Shown here: positions 8,865 to 19,339 of the stretch, in pieces | Numbering within the stretch: the stretch's first letter is position 1 | Layout of the letters: every line of letters starts with the position of its first letter | Assembly: GCA_049487715.1 (NCBI GenBank) | Contig: CP150584.1 | Location: 124,001 to 188,000, forward strand | Direction: 5' to 3' | DNA from: Pycnococcus provasolii | Lineage: Eukaryota; Chlorophyta; Pseudoscourfieldiophyceae; Pseudoscourfieldiales | DNA: 64,000 bases | Program-made: the position numbers and the translations under genes | Notes under the pieces: generated by a model | Seen by the model: the letters and a program-made list of their open reading frames with translations, nothing else | What the model was told of the DNA's origin: nothing | Database searches by the model: none

Positions 8865-11366
8865 TTAGTCTTCTTCTCCTGTCCACCCGATGTCGGGGAA
8901 CTTTCGGCACATCTTCTCAGGGCGCACGCCGGGACCGCCGAGGCGGGCGAGACGAGCCGAAGAGCCGCGGGAAGAATCCGAATCCAGCGGCTGAACAATC
9001 AAATCAGCCAAGTCGCGCACGAGCGGGTGCACGTGCTTTCTCAGCGCCTCGACTTCCCAAAGCGTACCCGCGAGCGCGTTTGCCGCATCAGGGCGCGTCG
9101 CATTCTCGTTGAAGCGACCGCTCTGCACGGGAGCATCGCCGTCCAGCAGCGCGCGTGCGCGCACGTGCGCGTGCAGGAGAGAGCGCGCCACCGTCATCAG
9201 CCCTAATGCGGCGCCCACCTCGGACGCGGACGTCGACGCGGCTGCACGAAGGAGCCGTTTGACGAAAGCTGCCGCGCGAGCCTCGCCCACGATGCGCGGT
9301 CCCGTCTCCAGAAGGAGAGCCTGCGAGCATTGCACGAGCGACTCGTAATTCGAAAGTGACGGGTCGGTATTTCCATCCACCTGGCTAAGAATGTGGTACA
9401 GCGCTGTGAACAGCGCTTCGTAATCCGTCGAGGCTCCCTCAGCAGCCAACGCACCTCCGTTGGCACGAAGGAGATTGCACGAAGCCTGCACGGCGGCGAC
9501 GCGCACGCTCAGAGGCCACGTGTTCCTTGTTTTTAAGGAGGGTGAGAATGCGTCGTCGTCGTCGTCGTCGTCGATGCCCGCCGATGCGATACGTCCGAGC
9601 GCTGCCATGGCGGCGGACACAACGGCGACGTCAAGGAGGTGTCCGATGCGCGCAATGCCTCGCAGTGCTGATTGCACGGGAATTGCCGCAAGCATCCTTT
9701 CATCCACATCTAAGTCGTCGTTGTTCGCGACGAGCAGTTCCGCTGCGCGCAGCACACGTAGCAGTGCATCTGCAAGAGACCGAAGCAGAAGGCTCTGCGC
9801 ACGTCGTCGAGCGACCGTGCTGGTGGTCGCCTCCGCCTCCGCAAAGGCATCGTCCACCTCGTCACGCTTTCGCTTTGCTCCGCCTCGTTTTTTGCCACCA
9901 CCCTTGGCTCGCGACGCACCGTCGCTCGGCGCGGCGTAGATGATGTTGGAGTCGAACTGCGCCGTCACCAGGCTGTCGATGACGCGCTCTGGCACACGAC
10001 ATGCACGCTTGAGGACGAGATTCGCAACAAGATCCCCACACTCTTTTTGTAGCAAGCCACTTGGATCTGCAGCGAGTGAGAGGGATGTCTGCACAGCCTG
10101 GCAGCACGGCTTGTGCAAGTCCTCGGACGCCGCGCACATGAGAGGCACAATCGTGCGCAGAATGGCGCTCGACAAGTTGAAGTGCGGAATGCGCTGTATG
10201 AGGCTGCACAGGCAATGTGTTGCGGTTTTGATTCGTTTTGGTGGATTTAGGTTGGAGGAAGGGCACGACTTGGAGCACGCAATCAGGGCATTTACGTAGG
10301 ACGTGTAGTGTGCGAGGAGTTTGGACTCGTAGGATCGTAGGTCGGCCACCTCGCGGCTGACCTTCTTGTTTCCCTTCCCACCAGCAGTCATGGCTGGCTC
10401 GTTGAGTGTGGAGTTGGTGGTGATGCGGTAGCCAGGAACGATGTCGACGAAAATGCTGAAGAGGGAAAGCATGGCAATGGATGCGACCGTGGCGTCAGAG
10501 TCGGAGAGAAGGTTGATGAGAAGTGAGAGTGAGGCGACGTGGTCTTGAGGCGACGCGACGAGACGGGTTGAGAGGAGCGCGATGGACTGTTTGGCTTCGT
10601 CGAGGCGTTCTTGCCGAGAGGTGAGAGAGTCGAGAATGGCGAGACGATCGTGCATTTCGTCTGATGGCGGTGGCGTAGTGGTGGTGGTGGTTGCGGCATT
10701 GGTAGTGCCGTCTTCTTCGTCTTCTGAGGCGGCAGGAGCAGCAGCGGCGGCGGCGGCAGCCGACTCCTTCGCCTTCCGCTTCTCTTGTTTTTGCAACGTG
10801 CGTCGTTGTGCCTTGGTGAGTGAGAGTGGCGTCGCGGCGTTTGCGTCATTTGCGTCGTGCGTTGCGGGTGTCGCGGCGAGCACCTGTCCGGTGGGTGTTT
10901 TCACGGGCAGGGGCGACGCGAGTGCCGACTGCTCAAGCATTTGCTGTTCTCTCTGTTCACGCAGTCGCTCAAGTTCTCTTCTCTGCATGACTCTCTCGAC
11001 ATACTCGGATTCCCGAAGCTTCGAGGCTTTGACTCCCTCCTTTTCCTTGAGGGGTGACGCCGCCGAGTCATCCGAGTTACCATGTTTTGAACCGTAAGGT
11101 GTAAGAAATCCCAACCGAGAAGCATTCTGCGTGACAAATTCGACGTCAGAGTCAGACAGATTATTATCCTCCGAGTCCGAGTTGGCGGAGTCATACCCAG
11201 GCAAGTCAGAGGGCATAGGCGGCTCTTTCTTTTTGGATAAAGAGGAACGCATATCCTTCTTCGAGGAACCTTTGGAGCCTTTGCCTTTTTTCTTCTGGTG
11301 AGACCCACCTTTCCCACCACCACCACGCTGCAGAGGCGGCATGGAACCCGGCATGGAAGGCGGCAT
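8865..11366 (-). CDS. NOC3: Nucleolar complex protein 3 homolog (60S ribosome assembly)
   Basis: This 833-residue protein matches the NOC3 family, which partners with NOC2 in pre-60S particle maturation and export in the nucleolus or nucleoplasm. The N-terminus is Lys/Ser-rich and basic (nuclear targeting), followed by an acidic SDSEDNNLSDSD segment. The NOC3 N-terminal domain (about 240-450) has SIAMLSLFSIFVDIVPGYRI, the VSREVADLRSYESKLLAHY block, and CSLIQRIPHFN. A CBF/MAK21-type domain follows (about 540-800), ending in VRDLADLI. Ala- and Asp-rich inserts (AAAAAAAAP, IDDDDDDDA) interrupt otherwise conserved regions. The gene appears to be a single exon, starting at the first in-frame ATG. 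Confidence 0.9.
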   Translation of the reverse strand: MPPSMPGSMPPLQRGGGGKGGSHQKKKGKGSKGSSKKDMRSSLSKKKEPPMPSDLPGYDSANSDSEDNNLSDSDVEFVTQNASRLGFLTPYGSKHGNSDDSAASPLKEKEGVKASKLRESEYVERVMQRRELERLREQREQQMLEQSALASPLPVKTPTGQVLAATPATHDANDANAATPLSLTKAQRRTLQKQEKRKAKESAAAAAAAAPAASEDEEDGTTNAATTTTTTPPPSDEMHDRLAILDSLTSRQERLDEAKQSIALLSTRLVASPQDHVASLSLLINLLSDSDATVASIAMLSLFSIFVDIVPGYRITTNSTLNEPAMTAGGKGNKKVSREVADLRSYESKLLAHYTSYVNALIACSKSCPSSNLNPPKRIKTATHCLCSLIQRIPHFNLSSAILRTIVPLMCAASEDLHKPCCQAVQTSLSLAADPSGLLQKECGDLVANLVLKRACRVPERVIDSLVTAQFDSNIIYAAPSDGASRAKGGGKKRGGAKRKRDEVDDAFAEAEATTSTVARRRAQSLLLRSLADALLRVLRAAELLVANNDDLDVDERMLAAIPVQSALRGIARIGHLLDVAVVSAAMAALGRIASAGIDDDDDDDAFSPSLKTRNTWPLSVRVAAVQASCNLLRANGGALAAEGASTDYEALFTALYHILSQVDGNTDPSLSNYESLVQCSQALLLETGPRIVGEARAAAFVKRLLRAAASTSASEVGAALGLMTVARSLLHAHVRARALLDGDAPVQSGRFNENATRPDAANALAGTLWEVEALRKHVHPLVRDLADLIVQPLDSDSSRGSSARLARLGGPGVRPEKMCRKFPDIGWTGEED

Positions 11367-11763
11367 GGCGGAAAAAAGGTATGAGTGAGTGGGCCGAAAC
11401 AGACCAGCCCGGGGAGAAACGGCGGCGGCGGAAATCTTTAAGAAAGAATGAAGGGATGGATTGATTGGGGGTTATTAGACAACAAGGCATTCAGGGTTAC
11501 AATTGATTGATTAGGGGTTGGGAGGCGATGATAGGGGTTGGAGATTAGGGGTTTGGGGAGTGTTTTGGAGAGTCTGATTAGGGGTTAGGGGAGGGGGTTC
11601 CTTGAGGGGGTTTTAGAATACTGTAAGAAGGGGGAAGTTCATTCGGGTATGTAACGTCCGCCCATGTTGCCACTAAGATGCTCCCTTCATCATTCTCGGC
11701 ATCAAGCCTCGAGGAGGAGGACACGTCACCGTCCTTCTGGTGTGTGATAAATAGTTAACATAC
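11367..11763. other. Divergent promoter region with TTAGGGG-like repeats
   Basis: A 397-nt gap between the divergently transcribed NOC3 and phospholipase B-like genes. The half near NOC3 is full of degenerate TTAGGGGTT-type units (11455-11620). No ORF or RNA gene recognised. Confidence 0.5.
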
Positions 11764-13901
11764 ATGTCGCTTTCCTCTCCATGTTGCTTACCATCAGCAG
11801 CAGTTCATAAAAATAAGCTTTCTTTTATGTTAGTTTGCTTTTGTGTGTGTGTTCTCTGTTTCTTTGAAGTGTGTGTGTGTGCTTCTGCCTTCGAAGCTGC
11901 ATCATCTTCAGATGACGCTTCGTTCGATTCGATGCGTCGGGGTGCTACTGATGATGGCGCCTCAGTTTTCCAGGGCGATTCATTTTCATTCTTCGAACAA
12001 CTCGCTTCTTCGTTACACTCGCATCACGTAGTCTCAGTGGGGGATGTTTCTTTCCCATCCTCCTCCACCAACAACAACAAGAAGAAGCAGGTTTCTCTGG
12101 TTGTACGCGTTAAAAATACCTCTGGTGATGGTGTCGGTGCGTCGTGCAACTACGTCGACGCCTCCCACAGACCGCGTGGGGGATTTGGCGCGCTCTCCAT
12201 AGTCGCGGATGCCCCGCCGAACGTCGCACACGACTCTGACACGTCCGTCGCGGCTGCTGCGGCTGCAGGCATGTGCGAGGGACAGCTCACCGCGAAGCGA
12301 ATCAGCAACCACGCGCAAAACGTCTTCGCCATGTGGAAAGACAGCGGCATTCACCTACCTGACGTCTACGCATGGCTCGACCAGCAACGCACGTGGATCG
12401 AGGCGCAAATTGCTAACAAGCATGACGACGACCATTCAAGATTCTGGGACGGAGTCAAGCACGTACACGCGCAGTTCGTCGGAATGGCCGCCGGATACAA
12501 AAAGGCGGCAGAAGCAGACCCTTCCCTGCGCGCGCTCAACCAAACAGAGCTGTACGCCCTGAACGCCGCGGGCGACATAATCGACTTGGCAAACGTGCTC
12601 AAGGGCGAGCCAGTGCCAAAGTACGACGATATGAATCCCGACGAACTTCGTGTCGAACTCGGGCGAGCCGGACACTGCAGTGCTTTAATCCGACCAACAG
12701 GTGACCTAAAGGATATTGTTTTCGGACATACGGCGTGGTACGGCTACCGTAAGTGCACCTCTAACCCATTCGTGGCGGATGATAAACAACAATATCACTA
12801 ACTATGCACCTAACACACGAAAAAAAAAAAAAAAAAACAGAGACAATGACGCGCATTTACAAGCACTACGACTTTTCAAAGGCTCCCGCGCCCTCTGCCG
12901 TACGCCCGCGTTCCTCTTTCTCATCCTATCCTGGATATCTGTCGTCGCTCGACGACTTTTACCTGATGAAGGAGGCGCCTGCACAAGGCGAAGACGAAGA
13001 TGGGCCAGCACCGCTCAAGGGCACCATGGCGATGATTCAGACCACCAACAACGTATTCAACAAGACGCTTTACCAAGAAGGGGTTCGACCTGAGTCAGTA
13101 CTCGCATGGCAGCGTGTGCGCGTTGCGAACTCCATCGCAGAAAACGGTCAGGGCTGGGGCGATGTCATCGCAACGCACAACTCGGGAACGTACAATAACC
13201 AGTACATGGTGCTTGACCTCTCACTCTTCCAGCCCGGCTCTGCGCTCGAACCTGGTCTTCTCACGATCGTCGAGCAGGTGCCCACACTCGTCGTCACGGG
13301 AGACGCAACGCGCGAGCTCGAGCTGTCTCACTTCCCCTCATACAATGTCCCATATTGGCGCAAGATCTATGACATCAGCGGCTATCCGCAGTTCGTCGAC
13401 TCTCAGCGCGCGAGGGGACAAGACTTCGCTTCCGCTGTCGAAGGACTCAACTACCAGCTCGCGCCGCGCGCAAAGATTTTCCGCCGCGATGCCGGCAACG
13501 TCCACGACCTCGACGGCCTAAAGGCGATCCTGCGCTATAACGATTTCAAGCACGATCCGTACTCGGGGGGATCTCCCTTTGGCGCCATCTGCTCCCGTGG
13601 GGACTTAGGGAAAAATCCCGTTCCTGACGGCTGCTTGGATGGCAAGGTATCGGCGGCGTCAATAGCTGGCGACATGGTGGCATACGCCGTGAACGGCCCG
13701 ACCCAGGGAGGAACTGGAGCTCTGCCGCCGTTCGCTTGGTCGCAATTCCAAGACAAGGAGCACGTTGGAATGCCGGACGACTACAAGTTTGACTGGGAGG
13801 AGCAGAAGCCAGATCCTCCAGCACCACGCGTGGAAACGGAGCGCGCCGGGCCTCGGCGGGCTGCGCCGGGGGCTTCGCGCGCGGGGGTAATGGAGATGTA
13901 G
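11764..13901 (+). CDS. Phospholipase B-like (PLBD) lysosomal/secreted Ntn hydrolase, two exons
   Basis: Exons 11764-12748 and 12841-13901 join to 681 residues. The 92-nt intron starts GTAAGT, has a CACTAAC branch-point sequence at 12796-12802, and ends in a poly-A stretch then CAG. The N-terminus is a signal peptide (hydrophobic FMLVCFCVCVLCFFEVCV). Family blocks include GHCSALIRPTGD with the presumptive nucleophile C305, which generates the mature N-terminus in animal and amoebal homologs. Others are VFGHTAWYGYQTMTRIYKHY across the splice, MIQTTNNVFN, VIATHNSGTYNNQYMVLD, RYNDFKHDPYS and the C-terminal GPTQGGTGALPPFAWSQF. The family consists of glycoprotein amidase/phospholipase B-type enzymes of lysosome-like compartments. 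It is longer than animal members (~590) because of an N-terminal spacer rich in Ser, Asn and Gly. Confidence 0.9.
12749..12840 (+). other. GT-AG intron in the phospholipase B-like gene
   Basis: Donor GTAAGT at 12749, candidate branch site CACTAAC (12796-12802), acceptor CAG ending at 12840. Splicing is phase 1 and restores the conserved YQTM block, which the unspliced frame lacks. Confidence 0.88.
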
Positions 13902-14019
13902 TTGGACGACATTTCGAATTTCTTCTTCTTCTTTCGGTGTTGTTGTGTGTAAACCAATCCACGATCAAATTCCCACGACCATCCGTATTAGGTTTTAGGA
14001 TAGGGGATTAGGGCTATTC

Positions 14020-14101
14020 GTGACGCGTCACGCCGGAAGGGGGGGGGCGTCGCGACGCGTCACGTCACGCGTCACGCGTCAAGTAAACGTGACACCGTCA
14101 C
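14020..14101. promoter_or_regulatory. Cluster of TGACGCGTCA palindromes upstream of ANKRD39-like gene
   Basis: A TGACGCGTCA palindrome at 14021-14030 is followed by a G run, then overlapping GACGCGTCACGTCACGCGTC sequences from 14053, and a final GTGACACCGTCACG. TGACG-containing palindromes are typical bZIP (TGA/CREB class) binding sites. The cluster lies 140-220 nt upstream of the likely ATG at 14240. Regulation is inferred. Confidence 0.5.
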
Positions 14102-14239
14102 GTTTTGCGCCCATGTATAGCTGTGGTGGCGGAATGCCAAGATATTGCCAAAAGCCCGAACGAACCCCCGGGTAATTCGGGTTTTGCACTTTTTCACCGT
14201 TTTGGGTTTCCCTTTCTTCCTCATCGGAACTGCACGCGC

Positions 14240-14767
14240 ATGGGGCGCGGCGGCCACGGCAGCCACGACGATGTCGACGCAGGCACGCCGTACGATCAGT
14301 CGCTCGAGGAGATGGACTTCACGAGGAGTGCGTGCAACCTAGCGTCGAAGGGACGCGTGCAGGACTTGCGCGATATCATCGCACGTCGACCTTCCTGCGT
14401 TCACTCCGACGGCACTGCCGAGAACGCGTCCGGGTACACGCCCCTGCACTACGCCGCACGCGCGGGACACGTCGAGTGCGTTCGCTTGTTGATTGCGAGC
14501 GCTTGCAACGTGAATGCAACCACGCGCGCGGGGGGCTCTACCGCACTTCACCGTGCGGCATTCACGGGCCACATCGAAGTCGTTAGTTTGTTGTTGGACG
14601 CGGGTGCTGACGCATCAATCAGAAATACGGACGGGCAGACGGCGGCGCACGACGCCGCGCGTGGCGGGCATGGTGACGTGCTAGCTGTGCTGGAACGGGC
14701 ACACGCGGGCATCAGCACCTTGGAGGACAACAGAGGACGAACAGCAAAGGACATGCTGAGCTTGTAG
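14240..14767 (+). CDS. ANKRD39: Ankyrin repeat protein, ANKRD39-like
   Basis: This 175-residue protein has four ankyrin repeats. The block [19 protein letters not shown] before the first repeat resembles the N-terminus of animal ANKRD39, and overall length is close to its ~183 residues. Repeats show [37 protein letters not shown] and [16 protein letters not shown], and the C-terminus is KDMLSL. The ATG at 14240 is preferred over 14105 because the extra upstream residues are unlike the family. A TGTAA (14777-14781) just after the stop is a plausible chlorophyte polyadenylation signal. It is probably cytosolic and acts by protein binding; the specific role is not established. Confidence 0.8.
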   Translation: MGRGGHGSHDDVDAGTPYDQSLEEMDFTRSACNLASKGRVQDLRDIIARRPSCVHSDGTAENASGYTPLHYAARAGHVECVRLLIASACNVNATTRAGGSTALHRAAFTGHIEVVSLLLDAGADASIRNTDGQTAAHDAARGGHGDVLAVLERAHAGISTLEDNRGRTAKDMLSL

Positions 14768-14935
14768 TCAAAAACTTGTAACAAACTTCGCCACTGTACA
14801 TGCACGCCTGTAGATCACATCTATATAAACACGCATACGTACGAAGTAGTACAAAGTTGTTATGAAATGTAATAAATAAATGAATAAATGCGTTTCGGGG
14901 TGGTTCAGTGGATTACACACATGTTATGTTCTTCA

Positions 14936-17014
14936 TCAGTTGTCCTTGAGGTGCTTCAACGATGGCGGAGGCTGATCCGGCTCGATGCTGCCGCTCAATT
15001 CCGCGTCGCGAATCTTGCGCATCGCTTCCTGCACCTGCGGGTCGTCGTCTACGAGTTCGCCGGATAAACCTTGCATCTTGCGGTAGTCATCCGCGAGCTC
15101 CTGGCGAATCTTTGCCTCACTCTCCGCGCGCAGACGGCCCTTCTGCTCCGAACTCAGCGCCTTGGGGTTCTTCGACAACTTCCTCTTCAACGCCTCCATG
15201 TACTTGTCACGCGCCGCGTCGTCTTTCTTGCGCTGAGCTTCCGGATCGCGCGCGCCGAGTAGGCCGTACGAAAACAGCACGGCGAAGCAGAGGAGGTTGA
15301 AAACAGCGAGGCGCCACAGCTGGGCAGTCCAGATGCCCGGAAGCCCGTATCCAAGCTTCATGCCGGTAATGAGCCAGAACATCTGCACGCCCAACGTGCA
15401 CGTGGTAAACACCATCACCGTGCGCAGCTTGCCCATAGCGACGAACACGCCGTCCATCACGATGTTCATGGGGAGGATAGCTAGGCCGATGCACACGATC
15501 GGAGCGTTGGTGCGTAGCATGCTGATGACAATCGCGTCGTTTGTAAATGCACCCGGCACGACGAGAAGAAGGATCGCGGCCACCGCCGCAAGCCCGATCC
15601 CTACGAAGAAGCTCAGCAACGTCAGCTTCTCGGTTGTCTTACGCGGCTTGTCGTTCATGAGGTGCACGGGAATGCCGTAGTCGGGCACCTCGACGTCGAT
15701 GCCAATGCCCATCTCCTCGACATTCCTGCCTTCTTTGGTCGTGAGCATGCGATCGCGTTCCCGTTTCGCTGCATCGGCCCGTGCTGCACCAATTGCTGAC
15801 GGCAGAAATGTCATCGCCGTCTGGCTGATGGGCTGTCCGAACACAATGAGGAAGTTGAAGACGGAAAAGAGAACCTGGTGCGCGGCGAGCGTCGTCGTGC
15901 CGTACGCGGCTGCGGCTGCTGCCGCCGTCGTGAATCCGCACACGCGCGTGAGCAGGATGAACGACAGAGGTCCCATGTACGTGAAGAAGTTTGCAACCAC
16001 CTGCTTTGACGGTCGCGCGAAGACTCCCGATGCCATGATCCGTACTCGCTTGGCTAGCGACTTGGCGTACCACTCAAACGGGAACAGGTACTCGGCATAC
16101 GTCTGGCGGAGCATGAGAAGGCACTGAAGGATGACCGATGCAGTGGTGGCGATAGCTGCACCTCGTATGCCCATTTGCGGTGGTCCGAGGCAGAGAACAA
16201 TGTCGCCGACAAGGTTGACAACCGCGGCGATGGCCGTGGCACGCAGCGGTCCGTACGCGTTCCCCTTTCCGAGGATGCAGCTCGACGTGACCATGGCGAC
16301 GACTTGGAATGGTACGGAGAGTGCGCGTATGGACGTGTACGCGAGTGCTGGTTCGATCGTTGCGGCTGGTGCGCCGAGTGCGTTCAGCAGTGTTCTTGGA
16401 AACACCATGAGAATGGCCATGAGGATGGTTCCAGCGACGGCGCCCACCTGCACACCGCAGAGCACGACTGACGACGTTTCCCTCCTCTCTCCGTTCACGA
16501 GAGAAGCGGCGACGAGCGACGTCGCCGCGACAGACAGCGCGTTGAAGAAGAACAGCGAGACGTCGCACAGCACGGTCGATGGTCCGAGTGCGGCTAGCTC
16601 GGTGGGGCTGTTGAGTCCGACTATGCTCGTATCGACTAAGGAGAGCAGAGGTCCGCTGACGTAAATGCCGAGTGCGGGCAGCGTGAACGTCCTCATGCGC
16701 CGTTGAAAGTTATTGAGGTTGGATATGTCCTCATCATCTGACGACGACGACGTCGACGTCGACGGTTCGTCGTTATGATGGGATGAATCTGCGTCCGCGG
16801 ACTCAAAAGACGACGACGACGACGACGACACCGCGCGACATGTCCCAATCGAACGTCTGAGTGAGTGAATAGACAAAGCTTGAGCTTGATGATGATGATG
16901 AGCACGAGCACCATGAGAAGTTTTAGGATAACGCCAATCACGAACCCCATCGGACGTAAGAAAAACTCCAAGTAAAGTCAGCACGACGAGACATATGAGA
17001 GATGTGATGAGCAC
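14936..17014 (-). CDS. Plastid-type MATE/DinF transporter
   Basis: This protein of about 692 residues has 12 predicted membrane segments from about residue 110 (FTLPALGIYVSGPLLSLVDTSIVG) to about 590. It belongs to the DinF/EDS5-like branch of the MATE family, multidrug or metabolite antiporters driven by H+ or Na+. Family features include the LVDTSIVG start of TM1 and NGERRE between helices. A charged C-terminal tail (~85 residues, Lys/Glu/Arg) extends beyond the transporter. The listed frame begins with GTG at 17014 and has no in-frame ATG before an upstream stop. An ATG in another frame at 17097 encodes a transit-peptide-like MAPLHVHALSSSRRSS, so an unresolved short 5' intron is likely. 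Substrate unknown. Confidence 0.82.
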   Translation of the reverse strand: MLITSLICLVVLTLLGVFLTSDGVRDWRYPKTSHGARAHHHHQAQALSIHSLRRSIGTCRAVSSSSSSSFESADADSSHHNDEPSTSTSSSSDDEDISNLNNFQRRMRTFTLPALGIYVSGPLLSLVDTSIVGLNSPTELAALGPSTVLCDVSLFFFNALSVAATSLVAASLVNGERRETSSVVLCGVQVGAVAGTILMAILMVFPRTLLNALGAPAATIEPALAYTSIRALSVPFQVVAMVTSSCILGKGNAYGPLRATAIAAVVNLVGDIVLCLGPPQMGIRGAAIATTASVILQCLLMLRQTYAEYLFPFEWYAKSLAKRVRIMASGVFARPSKQVVANFFTYMGPLSFILLTRVCGFTTAAAAAAAYGTTTLAAHQVLFSVFNFLIVFGQPISQTAMTFLPSAIGAARADAAKRERDRMLTTKEGRNVEEMGIGIDVEVPDYGIPVHLMNDKPRKTTEKLTLLSFFVGIGLAAVAAILLLVVPGAFTNDAIVISMLRTNAPIVCIGLAILPMNIVMDGVFVAMGKLRTVMVFTTCTLGVQMFWLITGMKLGYGLPGIWTAQLWRLAVFNLLCFAVLFSYGLLGARDPEAQRKKDDAARDKYMEALKRKLSKNPKALSSEQKGRLRAESEAKIRQELADDYRKMQGLSGELVDDDPQVQEAMRKIRDAELSGSIEPDQPPPSLKHLKDN

Positions 17015-17747
17015 GATAAATAGAAGAGTGCAGTCCCCCCAGTGGTTGTGCTGGAACGCCTGCTGGAAGACAACGCATGAACATGAAGCGGCGCCATGAT
17101 AGTCTAGGACGAAGAACTATTTGTTTGAGGAGGATGGGATGTTTCAGAATGAATGTTGAGAACTTTTCAGATTCCGCCAAACTGAAATGGAAAAAACAAC
17201 AACGGGATAGGGCTCACATTTCAGCAAGGCAAAAAAAAAGGACAATTTCGTAACCCTAGCTAGATGAGGAGGTCCCTAGAAACCCTAAGGGACCCAACGG
17301 CTCCAAGGTTTGTCCTCCTACCCTCATCGTAATTTCTATCGTATGCGCGATCTGCGAGGCGGCGTTGTGAATGCTAAGCCTCCATCGGCAGAGGACGCTG
17401 ACGCTTGACATTGACGTGAAACAACACGGTTATTCGGTATGTTCTCAAAACGATGTTTCTATAACATAATTAAAATGTTTCTGAGTTCTGACACTCCCCC
17501 TCTTGTTCATGTAACCTTTCCCATGTTTTTGTTTTAATTTAACCCACTGCTGCCCCTGCCGTCCATTCCTTAGGTTCCGTCGTCCGCGCGCACAACCTAA
17601 CACTGCACATATTTCATATATTTACCAGAATCCCAAAAGTTTTTATTCGAATTTGCCGCAACAAACTTTTGAATCTCGCAAAAGTCTGTGACAAAGAACG
17701 GAGGGAATATTTTTATGCCAAAGCCATCATTATTCTTTGTTATTTCA
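17015..17747. other. Region between MATE gene and Cys-rich fragment
   Basis: Contains the probable 5' exon of the MATE gene (ATG at 17097, minus strand) and otherwise no convincing ORF. A CTATCGTA motif lies at 17336-17343, and the region from 17440 to 17740 is AT-richer than its surroundings. Confidence 0.4.
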
Positions 17748-18314
17748 TCAAGAGTAGGCTTTTTGTACGCTGATGGAACGAGCCACTGCCCGTAGGTTGT
17801 GGTGTGTGTTCTTGGTGTGTGCCCCCGGCACCGGTGTCACCTTCACGGCACAACTGCTTGATTCAAATTTATAAGTTTCGTACGGGTCGAAAGAGCACTG
17901 CTTGAAAGAAATTAGCGGGTAAGCTCCAGATTCATAGTATTTTAATCCAGTTAAGTAAACATTATGGCCAGATCTCATTCCACATTGACTTTGATGTGCT
18001 CTGTTACCCTGAAACGCACAGTTCTCGCAAGCCATCGTTCCTCTCGTAAGGTAGATTGCGCCACCTTTACCACCTTTGTTTCCAATAATGCACGATCCCT
18101 TTGTGAGCATGTTGGCCATGCTGACACCTTGCAGAGCCTTGCACGCTGCTGGCTTCTTTGTACACGTTCCGGACTTGTCCTGATACAGTTCAGTGTGTTC
18201 GTATGAATCGTCGGCACATGTGAGACAATCTTCATTGCTCTGCTTGTAACCATCGTAAAATGCGCACTCTGCACAGCTGCTGTGGCAATTGCATTTGCTA
18301 CCATGTAACGACAA
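17748..18314 (-). pseudogene. Cys-rich, Pmp-repeat-like protein fragment
   Basis: A 188-codon open stretch without an in-frame ATG at its beginning (it opens with TTG directly after a TGA/CTG context), so it is either an internal exon or a gene remnant. It starts with furin-like Cys spacing (CNCHSSCAECAFYDG, CLTCADDS). It then has a GNKGGKGGAIYL / CAFQGNRA pair matching the GGAI and FxxN motifs of polymorphic-membrane-protein-like beta-helix repeats, which occur in large secreted proteins of algae. Base composition and codon use are more AT-rich than in neighbouring genes. No further exons found on either side. Confidence 0.4.
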
Positions 18315-19339
18315 GCGCAGTCAAGTATGCGTGGCAGTCAGGCCGAAGAAGGCAGTGGTGACACTTTTGAGGTCAGTGGAGCAACGGCCGAGTACTAAAA
18401 AGTACTCGTAAACTGAGAACGAAAACGCCAAAATGCCAAAATGGTACAGTACGCAAGGGCGAGCCTACCCTAGGAGGGCCGGCATGTAAGGTAGAACGGG
18501 GAACTGCACGATAAGGTTAACCCTTTCTGCGAATGTGAACACACACCAGACGAGGAAGGGGGGACCGCGTTGAACACTCACCGTGCACAGCAGGTGAGCG
18601 ACTGAGCGGGGTGAGCGGGGCGAGCGGGTCCAGCTGTGCACTGCGGACTTAATTTCCCGACCAAAAATAAAATCACAATCCCATCTCATCACGTGATTTT
18701 TGACGCGGCGGGCAACAATGACACAATTCCACTACGGGCAAAGGTTGCCCCCTACAGGCCCGCCATTCCGGCTTTCGTGAGCTAACGCACATGAGGGTGA
18801 TAAAAAGAGCGCGGTGAGGTCGATACACCGAACGACTCGCCTCGACGACGCGCTCTTACCTTAAATGACACACCGTTTGTTCGCAAGGGTGGCCAATGTG
18901 GTGAAGTTATGTCGGCAAAAGAGACGAACCTGAGATGAAGGCCCAGGGACCCCACGCGAGCGTGTCGGCCTACGCTGACGACACGACCGCCGCCATGTCG
19001 GCTCGGGGTGTGTGTGTTTGGGGTTTAGGGTGTCAGACTTTTTGGCACTTGCCCTTCCCCTCCTAACCCCTAACTTCGGGGACCCTCTTTCCTTCCCGCC
19101 CCACGGGTTCCCTTGTCTTTTCCAGCCACGTGAAAAAAGAAAAGAATGGGCCACGTGGCCTTTTTTCACGTCACGTGCGGGATTGATTTGTCACGGGATT
19201 GATTTGTGACCACTTGTTTGAAGTGAAGGTAAGCTTAGTTGGTGAAGTTGCCCTCTCGAAATGAGTTGTGAATATTGCGGATATTCATTCACATTTCAGT
19301 GATTTTGGATCTTTATGCCGAATTTGATGTTGGCACATT
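18315..19339. other. Intergenic region with a hairpin
   Basis: About 1 kb with no convincing gene. It contains the short palindrome AGTACTaaaaAGTACT near 18391-18406 and a strong stem-loop at 18805-18857. CACGTG-type E-box sequences (19125-19180) lie upstream of the copper-protein gene. Confidence 0.5.
18805..18857. repeat. Inverted repeat / stem-loop
   Basis: AAGAGCGCG (18805-18813) pairs perfectly with CGCGCTCTT (18849-18857). Inside the loop, GAGG and CCTC can extend the pairing. It could be a structured RNA or a remnant of a palindromic element; no RNA family recognised. Confidence 0.4.

Noticed and set aside
12804-12840. ATG at 12804 as the start of a separate phospholipase gene
   Set aside because: The first residues (MHLTHEKKKKK) are translated intron, and the splice at 12748/12841 rebuilds a conserved block.
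14889-14935. GGGGTGGTTCAGTGG resembling a tRNA 5' half
   Set aside because: The sequence runs straight into the MATE gene's 3' end; no cloverleaf can be closed.
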